A stretch of 51,600 nucleotides of DNA. It comes from CAZUSO01 sp964622775 (GTDB taxonomy: Bacteria; Bacteroidota; Bacteroidia; Chitinophagales; Chitinophagaceae). The notes under the pieces were generated by a model. That model was given only the letters and a program-made list of their open reading frames with translations, was not told the origin of the DNA and ran no database searches. Within the stretch, counting starts at the first letter, position 1. Every line of letters begins with the position of its first letter. This document shows positions 10,050 through 19,120 of this stretch, one piece after another. Location of the stretch: NCBI GenBank assembly GCA_964622775.1, contig CAZUSO010000017.1, forward strand, positions 1 to 51,600. The letters run 5' to 3'. The translations under genes and the position numbers were made by a program.

Positions 10050-10075
10050 AACTGTTTTATCATTTTAAAAAGCCC

Positions 10076-10083
10076 CAAATATA
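10076..10083 (-). promoter_or_regulatory. Candidate -7 promoter box of the M1 peptidase
   Basis: On the minus strand this reads TATATTTG, matching TAnnTTTG, about 27 bases before the peptidase ATG at 10049. No clear -33 element could be placed. Confidence 0.4.
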
Positions 10084-10168
10084 AACAGGTTCACAAAAAA
10101 AGTGAAATCAGCCCCGGCGTTTACTGCGGATAAGGCTGAAATTTTTACCAATCGCGGTAATATCTGTT

Positions 10169-10176
10169 TACATTTG
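10169..10176 (+). promoter_or_regulatory. Candidate -7 promoter box of the DUF4468-type gene
   Basis: TACATTTG matches TAnnTTTG and ends 13 bases before the ATG at 10190, so the transcript would have a leader of only a few bases. Confidence 0.4.
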
Positions 10177-10189
10177 CAAAAAAAATCTG

Positions 10190-10741
10190 ATGACAAAAAT
10201 TTGGTTACTATTTACCTGCATTTGCCTGACTGCAATTCCGGCTATTTCAAAAGATAAAGAAAGCGATTACCGGGTAGTTGTAAAAGATATGGGAGGAAAT
10301 TATGCTTTTGATTCCGTGATTACTGCCGATGGCCTTAGTAAAGAGCTAATGTTTCAGCGGGCAAAGGATTGGATCATCTCCAATTTCAAAACGGAGGACA
10401 ACAACATCAAATATGATGCCGGGGGTATGAGCATCGCAACCACCGGTACCATCGTCCTGAAAACAGGATCCGGCTTCAACTGGTCTATTACTCATTGCCT
10501 CTGCAATTTTAAACTGAATATACAATTTAAGGATGGTCGCTACCGGATCCTGTTGGACAACATTATTGTACAGGCAGCCTATGCCGACGGAATTGTGGAG
10601 ACCCTGAATTATGATCAGGTGCAGAAAAACAATGCGCCGGCAAAGCATATCCGTCGTGAGGTAAATGTAAAACTGGCTTCCATAGCGGATCAGCTTGCTC
10701 AGGCCGTTAAAGGAGGAAACACAAAGAAGGATGACTGGTAA
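10190..10741 (+). CDS. Secreted protein of DUF4468 type (TBP-like fold)
   Basis: A signal peptide (residues 1-20, ending IPAISK) is followed by one small alpha/beta domain: an activation-like segment ELMFQRAKDWI, a beta hairpin around ISNFKTEDNNIKYD, then FNLNIQFKDGRYRILLDNI-like strands. This pattern (helix with RAKxW, strand with cysteine/phenylalanine-rich core, FKDGRYR) is the one I associate with DUF4468 periplasmic proteins of Bacteroidota. Biological role unknown. It is divergent from the M1 peptidase, and is followed by a long hairpin at 10787-10824, so it is probably transcribed alone. The assignment rests on motif recall and could be wrong at the family level. Confidence 0.75.
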   Translation: MTKIWLLFTCICLTAIPAISKDKESDYRVVVKDMGGNYAFDSVITADGLSKELMFQRAKDWIISNFKTEDNNIKYDAGGMSIATTGTIVLKTGSGFNWSITHCLCNFKLNIQFKDGRYRILLDNIIVQAAYADGIVETLNYDQVQKNNAPAKHIRREVNVKLASIADQLAQAVKGGNTKKDDW

Positions 10742-10786
10742 ACCTCAGCAAAATTCGGCATTGTTAATTTAGAACAGATATTGGAT

Positions 10787-10824
10787 AAATTTGACAACTC
10801 TGCATGTGCAGGGTTGTCAAATTT
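10787..10824 (+). terminator. Long perfect hairpin after the DUF4468-type gene
   Basis: AAATTTGACAAC (10787-10798) is the exact complement of GTTGTCAAATTT (10813-10824), and the inner bases TGCA/TGCA continue the stem with one G-U pair, leaving a two-base loop. The stem is therefore about 18 base pairs. No U-run follows it, so it is either a terminator of the local type or a protein-binding site. Confidence 0.6.
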
Positions 10825-10937
10825 GAAAAGCAATGAAGAATATACAATAATTTATTGCGATTAAATCTAAACCTATACCAGTTTAACAACACCCAAAATT
10901 TTTATCAAAAAAACTGCAATCAAAAAATATAAAACTT

Positions 10938-12140
10938 ATGTCGCAAAAAGTATATGTAATTGACGCCGTTCGCACGCCCATTGGCAAATACGGGGGGGCC
11001 CTGAGCATGGTCCGTCCGGATGATATGCTGGCTTTGGTCATCAAAGCACTGATGAGCCGCAATCCTTCCGTTGACCCGAATGCCATTGAAGATGTTATAG
11101 CCGGAGCCGCTAACCAGGCCGGTGAGGACAACCGTAATGTGGCCCGCATGGCCGCTTTAATGGCCGGCCTTCCCATCACTACAGGAGGCAATACCGTTAA
11201 CCGTCTTTGCGCATCCGGTTTGCAATCCATCATGGATGCCAGCCGCGCTATCCTATGCGGAGACGGCGATTTTTATATTGCCGGTGGCGTAGAAAGCATG
11301 AGCCGCGCTCCTTTTGTGATGAGTAAATCAGAGAGCGCTTTTTCCCGGAAACAGGAAATGTACGACACTACGATGGGCTGGCGTTTTATCAATCCCCGCC
11401 TTTCTGCGCTGTACCATCATTATTCCATGGGAGAAACCGCCGAAAATGTAGCCAGGCAATGGCAGGTTTCCCGCGAGGCACAGGATCATTTTGCATGGGG
11501 AAGTCAGGAGAAATATCAAAAAGCTTTTGAAGCCGGAAAATTTCAGGATGAGATTATACCGGTGATTGTGGATTTAGGAAAAGGCAAAACCCGGGAGGTC
11601 AGCAAAGACGAACATCCGCGGCTGTCCACATTAGAAAAATTGGCATCGCTAAAGCCCGCGTTCATTAAAGACGGAACCGTTACTGCAGGAAATTCCAGCG
11701 GTATTAATGACGGGGCTGCTGCGCTGTTGCTGGCTTCAGAAGATGCCGTAAACAAATACCAACTGAAGCCTTTGGCCTCCGTTAAAAGCCGCGCCATTGC
11801 CGGCGTGGATCCCTCCGTTATGGGCATCGGACCTATACCTGCTTCGGAAAAGGCTTTATCACGCGCAGGACTTCACACAAGCGATTTGGGACTGATCGAG
11901 CTGAACGAGGCTTTTGCTTCCCAGTCTATCGTTTGTATGCAGGAGCTTAACCTGAACGCTGATATCGTCAATGTAAACGGCGGCGCAATTGCCCTTGGTC
12001 ATCCATTAGGCTGTAGCGGCGCACGCATTGCCACTACATTATTGCATGAGATGAAGCGCCGCGATGCAGCCTATGGACTGGCAACAATGTGTATTGGCGT
12101 GGGTCAGGGGGCCGCGATAGTATTTGAACTGGAGCGATAA
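10938..12140 (+). CDS. Acetyl-CoA C-acyltransferase (thiolase)
   Basis: Thiolase that cleaves 3-ketoacyl-CoA, or condenses acyl-CoAs, in fatty-acid or aromatic-acid metabolism. The length of 400 residues is typical. The nucleophilic cysteine is Cys91 in NRLCASGLQSI; the catalytic histidine lies in the VNGGAIALGHPLGCSGAR stretch, and the second cysteine in TMCIGVGQGAA near the C-terminus. The NEAFASQ motif is also present. No enoyl-CoA hydratase or dehydrogenase gene sits next to it, so FadA-like, AtoB-like and PcaF-like roles cannot be separated. It converges with the catalase gene across a 420-base spacer. Confidence 0.93.
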   Translation: MSQKVYVIDAVRTPIGKYGGALSMVRPDDMLALVIKALMSRNPSVDPNAIEDVIAGAANQAGEDNRNVARMAALMAGLPITTGGNTVNRLCASGLQSIMDASRAILCGDGDFYIAGGVESMSRAPFVMSKSESAFSRKQEMYDTTMGWRFINPRLSALYHHYSMGETAENVARQWQVSREAQDHFAWGSQEKYQKAFEAGKFQDEIIPVIVDLGKGKTREVSKDEHPRLSTLEKLASLKPAFIKDGTVTAGNSSGINDGAAALLLASEDAVNKYQLKPLASVKSRAIAGVDPSVMGIGPIPASEKALSRAGLHTSDLGLIELNEAFASQSIVCMQELNLNADIVNVNGGAIALGHPLGCSGARIATTLLHEMKRRDAAYGLATMCIGVGQGAAIVFELER

Positions 12141-12193
12141 TTCCTGCAAATGAATCAGGGTTGCACCATGATGTCCTTGTATATTTTTCGCCC

Positions 12194-12215
12194 TTGTTGA
12201 TGTTTTCATCAACAA
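12194..12215 (+). terminator. Candidate terminator hairpin after the thiolase
   Basis: TTGTTGATG (12194-12202) pairs perfectly with CATCAACAA (12207-12215) around a TTTT loop, 54 bases after the thiolase stop. An AT-rich rather than U-rich tail follows. Confidence 0.4.
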
Positions 12216-12482
12216 TAAAGCCCGCCGTCACAGCGGCCCGTCAATTGTCAGTACCTGAAATTACGAGATTACTCTAATCTTGTGATAGATGAGAACGCCC
12301 ACGATGGCGACTGAAACGGGGGTTGAATGCTCATCATTAGCGGTTTCAACAAAGTATGCCATTGGCGCATAAATCCGTGTACCCGGGGTAACGCGCTAAT
12401 ATGCTTGACAGTAGGGCATTAAATTACGAAAAACACCTTCAATTGAACTCATGGCACATATATTCGCATGCCAAACAAGGGA

Positions 12483-12515
12483 AAGTTTGGCAACTTTTAA
12501 AAAGTTGCCAAACTT
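12483..12515. terminator. Perfect 16-bp inverted repeat between convergent genes
   Basis: AAGTTTGGCAACTTTT (12483-12498) and AAAAGTTGCCAAACTT (12500-12515) are perfect complements around a single A. The structure lies between the 3' ends of the thiolase and catalase genes, 46 bases from the catalase stop, and so may end transcription from both sides. The remaining bases of the 12141-12560 spacer show no gene. Confidence 0.6.
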
Positions 12516-12560
12516 AAAAATCCTTCGTGGGCAACAGGAAGGCCTTACCGGAGAATGGAT

Positions 12561-14087
12561 TTATTCCGGCTTTTTTACCATAAACTTCGGATTAGCACGG
12601 AACCAGTCGCACAACGCATTAGTCACTACTTTATCTATATCAACTCCCATGGCTTTTACCAGGCCTTCCCCATAAGCCGGGTCGGCGATATAACAGTTTT
12701 GTGCATGACGAATCTTGATAAATTCTTCCGCATTATTAATAGAGCGAGCCGTATTGTCAAACAGTGCCTGTTGCTGGTCGGGCGACATCAGCCGGAACAG
12801 GTTTCCTGGCTGGGTGTAATGGTCATTATCATCTTCGTAATGATTCCAGTGGGCTGCATCACCGTGAATCGGCAGGGGCGGTTCTTTAGCTTCGGGCTTA
12901 TCATTCCAGGCACCATAGCTGTTAGGCGTATAATGTATCGTTGCTCCGTAATTACCGTCAACACGCATTGCACCATCTCTGTGAAAAGATGACACCGGGC
13001 ATTTCGACTGGTTGACGGGAATCTGTGCATGATTAACTCCTAAGCGATAGCGTTGGGCATCGCCATAAGAAAACAAACGACCCTGCAACATTTTATCCGG
13101 AGAAAAACCGATACCCTCTACAATATTGGCGGGGTTAAATGCCGCCTGCTCTACTTCTGCAAAATAATTTTCAGGATTGCGGTCCAATTCAAAATAGCCT
13201 ACATCAATCAGTGGAAACTCGGCATGATGCCAAACCTTTGTCAGGTCAAAAGGGGTATGATAATGCGCATCGGCCTGTGCAGTCGTCATCACCTGAATCT
13301 TCATATCCCAACGTGGAAATTCTCTGCGCTCAATACTGCGGAACAAATCGCGCTGCGAACTTTCCCGGTCTTCACCGATGAGCTTTGCCGCTTCGGCATC
13401 GGTCAGGTTTTGAATACCCTGTCTGCACACCAGATGAAACTTGACCCAAACCCTTTCATTATTGGCATTAATCAGGCTGTAGGTATGACTACCGAAACCA
13501 TGCATGTGTCGCAGGTTTTTGGGGATACCTCGATCGCTCATCACAATGGTTACCTGATGGAGCGCTTCGGGAATAGAACTCCAAAAATCCCAGTTATTAT
13601 TTGCGCTGCGCAGATTCGTTTTAGGATCACGTTTAACCGCATGGTTCAGGTCGGGAAAGCGCAATGGATCTTTAAAGAAGAAAACCGGCGTATTATTTCC
13701 AACCAAATCCCAATTCCCTTCATCTGTGTAAAACTTCATGGCAAAACCCCGTATATCCCGTTCTGCATCTGCTGCACCACGTTCACCTGCCACCGTTGAA
13801 AAACGCACAAACATATCGGTTTGTTTTCCGATTTCAGAAAAAATACCCGCTTTGCTGTATTGCGTAATATCATGCGTAACTGTAAACGTGCCATAAGCGC
13901 CGGAACCTTTGGCATGCATTCTGCGCTCGGGTATCACCTCGCGGTCAAAATGAGCCAGCTTTTCCAGGAACCAGACATCCTGTAACAATGCCGGGCCGCG
14001 GGCTCCGGCAGTCAGCATATTAGTGTTATCTCCAATTGGCCTGCCATTGGCAGAAGTCAGCTTTGCAGTGTTTGGTTTCTTTTCCAT
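12561..14087 (-). CDS. katA: Catalase (small-subunit, heme)
   Basis: Dismutates hydrogen peroxide to water and oxygen. The 508-residue length is that of small-subunit monofunctional catalases. Landmarks include the distal-histidine segment RMHAKGSGAYGTFTVTHD (His58), the distal asparagine region GNNTPVFFFKD, and the proximal heme-ligand tyrosine in RLFSYGDAQRYRLG. No signal peptide, so cytoplasmic. It is divergent from dps, and the shared 292-base spacer contains a large dyad at 14159-14207, consistent with joint control by a peroxide sensor such as OxyR or PerR (an inference). Function is very secure. Confidence 0.96.
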   Translation of the reverse strand: MEKKPNTAKLTSANGRPIGDNTNMLTAGARGPALLQDVWFLEKLAHFDREVIPERRMHAKGSGAYGTFTVTHDITQYSKAGIFSEIGKQTDMFVRFSTVAGERGAADAERDIRGFAMKFYTDEGNWDLVGNNTPVFFFKDPLRFPDLNHAVKRDPKTNLRSANNNWDFWSSIPEALHQVTIVMSDRGIPKNLRHMHGFGSHTYSLINANNERVWVKFHLVCRQGIQNLTDAEAAKLIGEDRESSQRDLFRSIERREFPRWDMKIQVMTTAQADAHYHTPFDLTKVWHHAEFPLIDVGYFELDRNPENYFAEVEQAAFNPANIVEGIGFSPDKMLQGRLFSYGDAQRYRLGVNHAQIPVNQSKCPVSSFHRDGAMRVDGNYGATIHYTPNSYGAWNDKPEAKEPPLPIHGDAAHWNHYEDDNDHYTQPGNLFRLMSPDQQQALFDNTARSINNAEEFIKIRHAQNCYIADPAYGEGLVKAMGVDIDKVVTNALCDWFRANPKFMVKKPE

Positions 14088-14158
14088 AATTTCAGATACA
14101 TTTTATTATTAAGCAATGGTTTTATTTTGTTTGCCTCTCTCTTTTAAAACGAGACGAA

Positions 14159-14207
14159 AATACCCTACATAGCACAATATCCATATTGATAATGCTTATA
14201 GGGTATT
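14159..14207. promoter_or_regulatory. 49-bp nested dyad in the katA-dps divergent spacer
   Basis: Outer arms AATACCCTA (14159-14167) and TAGGGTATT (14199-14207) are perfect complements. Between them lie AGCA/TGCT and, at the centre, CAATAT-CC-ATATTG (14175-14188). The nested symmetry and size suit a dimer or tetramer of a regulator. It does not match the classic OxyR or PerR box well. Confidence 0.5.
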
Positions 14208-14379
14208 ACGGAAAAATTAAAAAGATTTTAAGGAAGAATTTACGACATTCGTAATCATCAATGATGCTATCCATCTTTCATGGATGAAGCATAATACGGG
14301 TCAAAGCCCTTAGCATTTTTAAAAAATCTTTACCATAAAGCTTAATCATCTTTCTATTAACTAAACAAAATCAAATTTT

Positions 14380-14850
14380 ATGAAACCAAACATTGGCATT
14401 GCCGCCAACCATCTTAAAGCTGTAGCATTAGAGCTGAATAAAATACTAGCAGACGAGTATGTGCTTTACACTAAAACACGCAATTATCACTGGAATATCG
14501 AGGGCAGTAATTTCATGGAGCTGCACAAATTCTACGAAAGTCAGTTCGGGCAATTTGACCAGATCATAGATGATGTTGCAGAACGTATTCGCACCATCGG
14601 TCATTATACAGAAGCCCGTCTCAAAGATTATATCAAGCTGACTCATTTAGAAGAGCCGGAATATACAAATGACCAGCAACAACAATTGAAAAACCTGCTG
14701 GATGATCATGAAACCCTTGTTCGTCATTTGCGTTCGCTGATTGATTTATTCTCTGAAAAACATAAGGACGAAGGTTCTGCCGATTTCGTAACCGGCCTGT
14801 TGCGCGAGCATGAGAAAATGGCCTGGTTCATTCGTTCCTATATTAAATAA
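14380..14850 (+). CDS. dps: Dps-family DNA-protecting ferritin-like protein
   Basis: Oxidises Fe(II) with peroxide and stores it in a 12-mer shell, shielding DNA. The 156 residues form a four-helix bundle. The inter-subunit ferroxidase ligands fall at the expected spacing: His37 (NYHWNIEG), His49, Glu53, Asp64 and Glu68 (FDQIIDDVAERI). Because it is divergent from katA it is probably induced by the same stress signal. The following small acidic gene starts 19 bases after the stop and is likely co-transcribed. The assignment is very secure. Confidence 0.95.
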   Translation: MKPNIGIAANHLKAVALELNKILADEYVLYTKTRNYHWNIEGSNFMELHKFYESQFGQFDQIIDDVAERIRTIGHYTEARLKDYIKLTHLEEPEYTNDQQQQLKNLLDDHETLVRHLRSLIDLFSEKHKDEGSADFVTGLLREHEKMAWFIRSYIK

Positions 14851-14869
14851 CCCAATAAAACAACAGCAG

Positions 14870-15142
14870 ATGGCAGGCAATTCCAACGACATGGAAAATC
14901 TCCCGGGTTATCCCCCCTACCCGGAAGATGAAGACATATATCGTCAAAATGAAAAGAAGCCTCTTAGGGAAGGAGAAGAAGATGCGAAAACAAAGCCCCC
15001 ATCTCCTGATGACGGCCTGGACATACCGGGAGCGGAATTAGATGATGCGGATGAAGCTATCGGTTCCGAAGACGAAGAAAATAATTATTACAGTTTAGGC
15101 GGCGATAATCACGAAGACCTGGAAGAAGATCAATCGGGATAG
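14870..15142 (+). CDS. Small highly acidic conserved hypothetical protein after dps
   Basis: Ninety residues, no signal peptide or membrane helix, and mostly low complexity: PGYPPYPEDEDIY near the start, then LDIPGAELDDADEAIG and a C-terminal EDEENNYYSLGGDNHEDLEED. I recognise the combination of an LDxPGxELDD segment and an ENNYYSLGGD tail from small proteins in related bacteria, but no function is known to me. The start at 14870 follows the dps stop by 19 bases; the longer frame from 14810 would overlap dps. Very negative charge suggests an intrinsically disordered partner of a basic or metal-binding protein, possibly linked to Dps (an inference). Confidence 0.75.
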   Translation: MAGNSNDMENLPGYPPYPEDEDIYRQNEKKPLREGEEDAKTKPPSPDDGLDIPGAELDDADEAIGSEDEENNYYSLGGDNHEDLEEDQSG

Positions 15143-15195
15143 CTTGCATCGGGCATGTGAATTCGCGCGTCAGCTGGGTTGCTATTCCAATCGCA

Positions 15196-15309
15196 ACCGG
15201 AGATTTTGCTTCACAATAGGAAAAGTTCCTTCATGCGGAAATTCTATTCAAATTGCTTTGCAATTTGGAATTTCTTTGGTCGAAATGACACCGCATGAGG
15301 GAATGACGA
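15196..15309 (-). repeat. Dispersed structured intergenic repeat, copy A
   Basis: Minus-strand orientation. It reads TCATTTCGACCAAAGAAATT, then a hairpin (CAAATTGC / GCAATTTG, plus positions 15249-15256 and 15260-15267), then AGAATTTCCGCATGAAGG. The same order is found at 17781-17878, 45738-45832 and 48823-48983. The rest of the 15143-15653 gap shows no gene; a weak hairpin followed by a T-run (AACCG/CGGTT, 15601-15626) lies near its right end. Confidence 0.75.
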
Positions 15310-15653
15310 AAAAAGGTGACATCAGGATCGAAATTAAAATCATATAGCACAGCAGAATGGTTTTAATGGAGCGGGGAAGTTTCCTATTGGGCACAGGTAT
15401 TATAAGCTCGTGCGACAGCCGGATTTCAAACTTAACAATTCCGTTTTGCAAAGTTGCTAAGTTTATCTGATGTTACGCTAAGCATATTTCCACAATATGC
15501 TCAAAATTTATTATCAGTATTCCTGCTATTTTGCATTTTGATTTACGACGAAACGCCAATATCTATTCTAAATTAACAATGCCTCCAGGGGAAGTATTTT
15601 AACCGTGTTGTTCATGCGGTTTTTTCATTCAGTCATTTAATGATTTATTCGAT

Positions 15654-16706
15654 ATGGAAATAGGGTTGATCACATTTGCCGATATGGAGCCGGGTGAGCT
15701 TCAAAGCAACGGAAGAACAGCACACCGGCGCATCAAAGATTTGATGGAAGAAATTCAGCTGGCCGATCAGCTGGGGCTCGATGTTTTCGGACTGGGTGAA
15801 CACCACCGGCCGGACTATTCGGTTTCTTCGCCTTCCACTGTTCTTGCCGCAGCAGCTATGGTCACGAAAAGGATCAGGCTATCCAGCGCCGTAACCGTAC
15901 TGAGCTCTGACGATCCGGTGCGGGTATTCCAACAGTTTTCCACCATAGATCATTTATCGGACGGCCGTGCGGAAATCATGGCGGGACGGGGCTCGTTTCT
16001 CGAATCCTTTCCTCTTTTCGGTTACGATCTGGATCATTACGATGAGCTATACGCGGAGAAGCTGGATCTTTTACTGCATATCAATAAAAATATCCGGGTA
16101 AGCTGGAAGGGGAAACACCGGGCTTCCATCAAAGACCTGGGTGTATTCCCGCGTCCATTTCAGCCTGAGCTTCCGATATGGCTGGCAGCAGGCGGAACGC
16201 CGGCATCTGCAATACGGGCGGCTAACTTAGGGCTTCCCTTAATGCTGGCGATCATTGGCGGCACACCGGAACAGTTTGTACCCTTCATTAACCTGTACAA
16301 AGAGACCTTTCGCAAATCGGGAAAGGATCCGGCTTCGCTACAACTCGGGATCAATAATCACACTTATATCAGCACCGATTCCGGAAAAGCCGGGGATGAG
16401 TTTTTCCCTCATTACGCAGCCATGATGAACCGTGTAGGCCGCGACCGGGGCTGGTCTCCGCTGTCGAGGCAACAGTTTGACTATTCGCGTTCATCAAGAG
16501 GAGCCCTGATGGTCGGCAGCACGTCGGAGGTAACAGACAAGATCTTGCATGAATTTGAACTGTTCGGATTTACCCGGTTTATGGGGCATATCAGCATAGG
16601 TACGCTGCCGCATCATTTAGCCATGAAATCCATTGAACTGTTCGGAGATAAAATAGCGCCTGTTATTCGTAAGGAAACAGCAAATCTCCGGCAAACCCAA
16701 TCGTAA
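15654..16706 (+). CDS. LLM-class (luciferase-like) flavin-dependent oxidoreductase
   Basis: TIM-barrel monooxygenase family that uses reduced FMN. The N-terminus MEIGLITFADM and the stretch LADQLGLDVFGLGEHHRPDY are typical of the first barrel strands and flavin-binding loop; LSSAVTVLSSDDPVRVFQQF and DGRAEIMAGRGSFLESFPLFGYDL follow in the usual order, and the PELPIWLAAGG strand comes later. The length of 350 is normal. The natural substrate cannot be told from sequence. The pirin gene starts 62 bases downstream in the same direction, so the two may be one transcript. Confidence 0.9.
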   Translation: MEIGLITFADMEPGELQSNGRTAHRRIKDLMEEIQLADQLGLDVFGLGEHHRPDYSVSSPSTVLAAAAMVTKRIRLSSAVTVLSSDDPVRVFQQFSTIDHLSDGRAEIMAGRGSFLESFPLFGYDLDHYDELYAEKLDLLLHINKNIRVSWKGKHRASIKDLGVFPRPFQPELPIWLAAGGTPASAIRAANLGLPLMLAIIGGTPEQFVPFINLYKETFRKSGKDPASLQLGINNHTYISTDSGKAGDEFFPHYAAMMNRVGRDRGWSPLSRQQFDYSRSSRGALMVGSTSEVTDKILHEFELFGFTRFMGHISIGTLPHHLAMKSIELFGDKIAPVIRKETANLRQTQS

Positions 16707-16768
16707 CATCCTGCTTCATACCAACGGTTGCATCTTGAATATTTACACCCGGAAAATTATCTTAAGCT

Positions 16769-17653
16769 ATGTCTAACATCAACCTCATCATACCGGAACG
16801 AGCCGCAAACATCGGCAATTTCATGGTAGGCCGGCTGCTGCCGTTCAAGGAAAAAAGAATGGTTGGCCCCTTTATCTTTATTGATCACATGGGGCCGGTG
16901 AAGATGCAGGAGCGGCAAAACTTCGACATCATGCCGCATCCGCATATCGGGTTATCAACGCTCACCTTTTTGTTCGAGGGCAGCATCATGCACCGTGACT
17001 CCATCGGCACATCAATCGCTATTCAGGCCGGCGCCGTGAACTGGATGACGGCAGGAAAGTGGATTGTTCATTCTGAGCGTACACCGGATGAGCTGCGTCA
17101 TTCCGAAAAGCTCATGCACGGCCTCCAAATCTGGATCGCGCTTCCCAGGCATCTGGAACAAATGGAGCCGGAATTTTTTCATATCGAGGCATCGCAAACC
17201 CCGGCCTGGGAAACGGATGGTATAGCATTTAAGCTCATTGCAGGCGAAGCATTCGGCCGCAAATCCGCTGTACCGGTTTACAGCAGGCTCTTTATGATCG
17301 AAATTAAAAGCAACCGGAGACAGACTGTGGAAATCGGACATGAGTTGTACGGAGAATCGGGCATGTACATCCTCGAAGGCAGCATTGAAAATGACGGCAA
17401 TGTGTATCATCCGAAACAATTGCTGGTGGCAAAGGACAGCAGTCTGTGCGCATTTACTATGGAAGCCGGCACAACAGTCTATATCTTCGGCGGGGAGCCT
17501 TTTCCCGAACCCCGATATATTGACTGGAATTTTGTGTCCAGCGATATCGCATTAATACGCCAGGCCAAAGAGCGATGGATAGCTCAGGATTATGAAAGGA
17601 TTCGGGGAGATGATAAGGAATTTGTTCCCTATCCGGAGCCTCGTAAGCTGTAG
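16769..17653 (+). CDS. Pirin-family cupin protein
   Basis: Bicupin metal protein. The metal-binding signature lies in the N-terminal cupin: HPHIGLSTLTFLFEGSIMHRDS supplies two of the histidines and one more comes from the first His pair; SERTP with IVHSE supplies the last part of the site, as in pirins with quercetinase activity. A second cupin with GESGMYILEGSIENDG follows. Length 294 is usual. Cytoplasmic. Members act as quercetin dioxygenases or redox-linked partners; which applies here is unknown. It probably shares a transcript with the flavin oxidoreductase before it. Confidence 0.9.
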   Translation: MSNINLIIPERAANIGNFMVGRLLPFKEKRMVGPFIFIDHMGPVKMQERQNFDIMPHPHIGLSTLTFLFEGSIMHRDSIGTSIAIQAGAVNWMTAGKWIVHSERTPDELRHSEKLMHGLQIWIALPRHLEQMEPEFFHIEASQTPAWETDGIAFKLIAGEAFGRKSAVPVYSRLFMIEIKSNRRQTVEIGHELYGESGMYILEGSIENDGNVYHPKQLLVAKDSSLCAFTMEAGTTVYIFGGEPFPEPRYIDWNFVSSDIALIRQAKERWIAQDYERIRGDDKEFVPYPEPRKL

Positions 17654-17780
17654 GCGGTGTGTTCCGGATTGTCACATCAGCTAAGTTCTCAGTATGGCAA
17701 AAACTGCGACGTCATTTCAACAAAATTCCCGGGGTGGGTGGTGGGATGGCAAGAAGCATGTTGAGGTTATTGACACCAAC

Positions 17781-17878
17781 GCAACCGCAAATCTCTCTAT
17801 GCGAAAATTCTTATCCAATTACCGTGTAATATGGAATTTTCTTAGTCGGATATCGACAGCGAAGATAATGACGAAAAA
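17781..17878 (-). repeat. Dispersed structured intergenic repeat, copy B (degenerate)
   Basis: In minus orientation it reads CCGACTAAGAAAATTCC, a hairpin (ATTAC/GTAAT plus CCA/TGG, plus positions 17815-17834), then AAGAATTTTCGCATAGAGAG. It shares flanks with copies A, C and D while the arms differ. A 67-codon open frame across it (17694-17897) is a by-product of the repeat. The 17654-18132 gap otherwise shows no gene. Confidence 0.65.
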
Positions 17879-18132
17879 TTGTGATGTAATTGCATAGCGA
17901 CATTTTGGGATGTACCCAACTGAGCATTACAGTGTTTTGAATATTACAGTGTTTAAAAAATCCCATTCGGAAATAAGGTTTCCTATCAGGTTGAACGTTT
18001 CTTTAAGGTAGCAGAAAAAAACATTCCTGTTCAATTTTACCATCAAAAATAAGCATCCGGGGAAACCCGAATATAATACATCAAACCATCACTCCTAATT
18101 TACGCTAATCCAAATTTATATTTATCCCAAAT

Positions 18133-19120
18133 TATGCAAGCGGATACTATAAGTATGCCGTGTCTTATAAGTACAGTCCGGAAAAGAAAAGAACGGTAAA
18201 AATTACCGGCGTGCTTTTGGGAAGAATTACTGAAAAAGACGGATTTATTCCTTCTGATAAAACAGGCTTCGGAAGGGATTAGAGACTATCCATATAGACA
18301 TTAAAATTACGGCTTGTTGTTGCTCTTTTCTTCCTTAGTAAAGCAAGAGATGTTGCAAATGGAAAAGTTTTTTCCGAAAGACACTTGTGAGCAGCTGTTT
18401 GCTTTTACCATGTTCCGATGGGCTTACAATACTCCTGTAAAACGTGCTCCCTGTTATTACAATCATGACTTCTGTTCACAGGTCTTTGGCAGAAAATCTG
18501 TAAATGAGAAGATAGTCTCTGAGATGCTTAAATCCGTCGGTGAAAACCGTACCGCTGTCCTTGCCTGGATGAAATCATTATTGGAAAAAACGGGAAATGC
18601 TTCTTCCAGAGAGTTTGTAATGATGGATTCCACGTACATTTTCAGCAAACCGGAGCTGCTTACGGTCAATGCCAAAGGCTACAACCCCAATTTTGATTTT
18701 GGGCAACAGGTACGCCTGATGTATCTTTTTTCGGCACAAACCCAGCAACCTGTTTATTATCGTTTGATAAACGACAATATTACAGACATCAAATCAATGG
18801 CTCTTTGCGTAGAAGAAATGAACATTCAAAATGTGATTTATATTGCAGATAAAGGTTTTTACAGCAAAGAGGATACCGCCATGATGAAAATCCAAAATCT
18901 GCAATACATCATTCCCTTGCAAAGAAATATAATAAGCTCATCAACTATAAGCCTTTGCAGAAGGCTAATTTCAAGGCTAAGCTGGAATATTTTATCTGCC
19001 AAAACAGAATCATTGGGTATTACAAATACAAGAGCGAGGGAGAAAATTTTATTACTTTTTTAGAGGAGGGGTTACGCGCAAAAGAGAAATCGGATTATAT
19101 TTCCACAATTTCAACCCTCC
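18133..19120 (+). pseudogene. Dead transposase gene (IS1634/IS4-like)
   Basis: Coding traces run through three frames. Near 18139-18282 the frame reads YYKYAVSYKYSPEKKRTVKI and GVLLGRITEKDGFIPSDK, the usual N-terminus of these DDE transposases. After stops and a shift near 18303 the frame from 18314 carries FAFTMFRWAYNTPVKRAPCY, then FVMMDSTYIFSKPELL with the first catalytic Asp, and VIYIADKGFYSKEDTAMM with the second. A further shift near 18935 leads to KANFKAKLEYFICQNRIIGY and FITFLEEGLRAKEKSDYIS before homology stops. At least two frameshifts, stops and a missing C-terminus show that it is inactive. Its 3' end abuts the truncated metallophosphoesterase gene. Confidence 0.8.

Noticed and set aside
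13053..13799. Long plus-strand open frame of 248 codons
   Set aside because: It lies wholly opposite the catalase gene, which has clear motifs; the frame has no recognisable domain.
17694..17897. Plus-strand open frame of 67 codons after pirin
   Set aside because: It runs across copy B of the dispersed repeat and matches no protein; the frame follows from the repeat.
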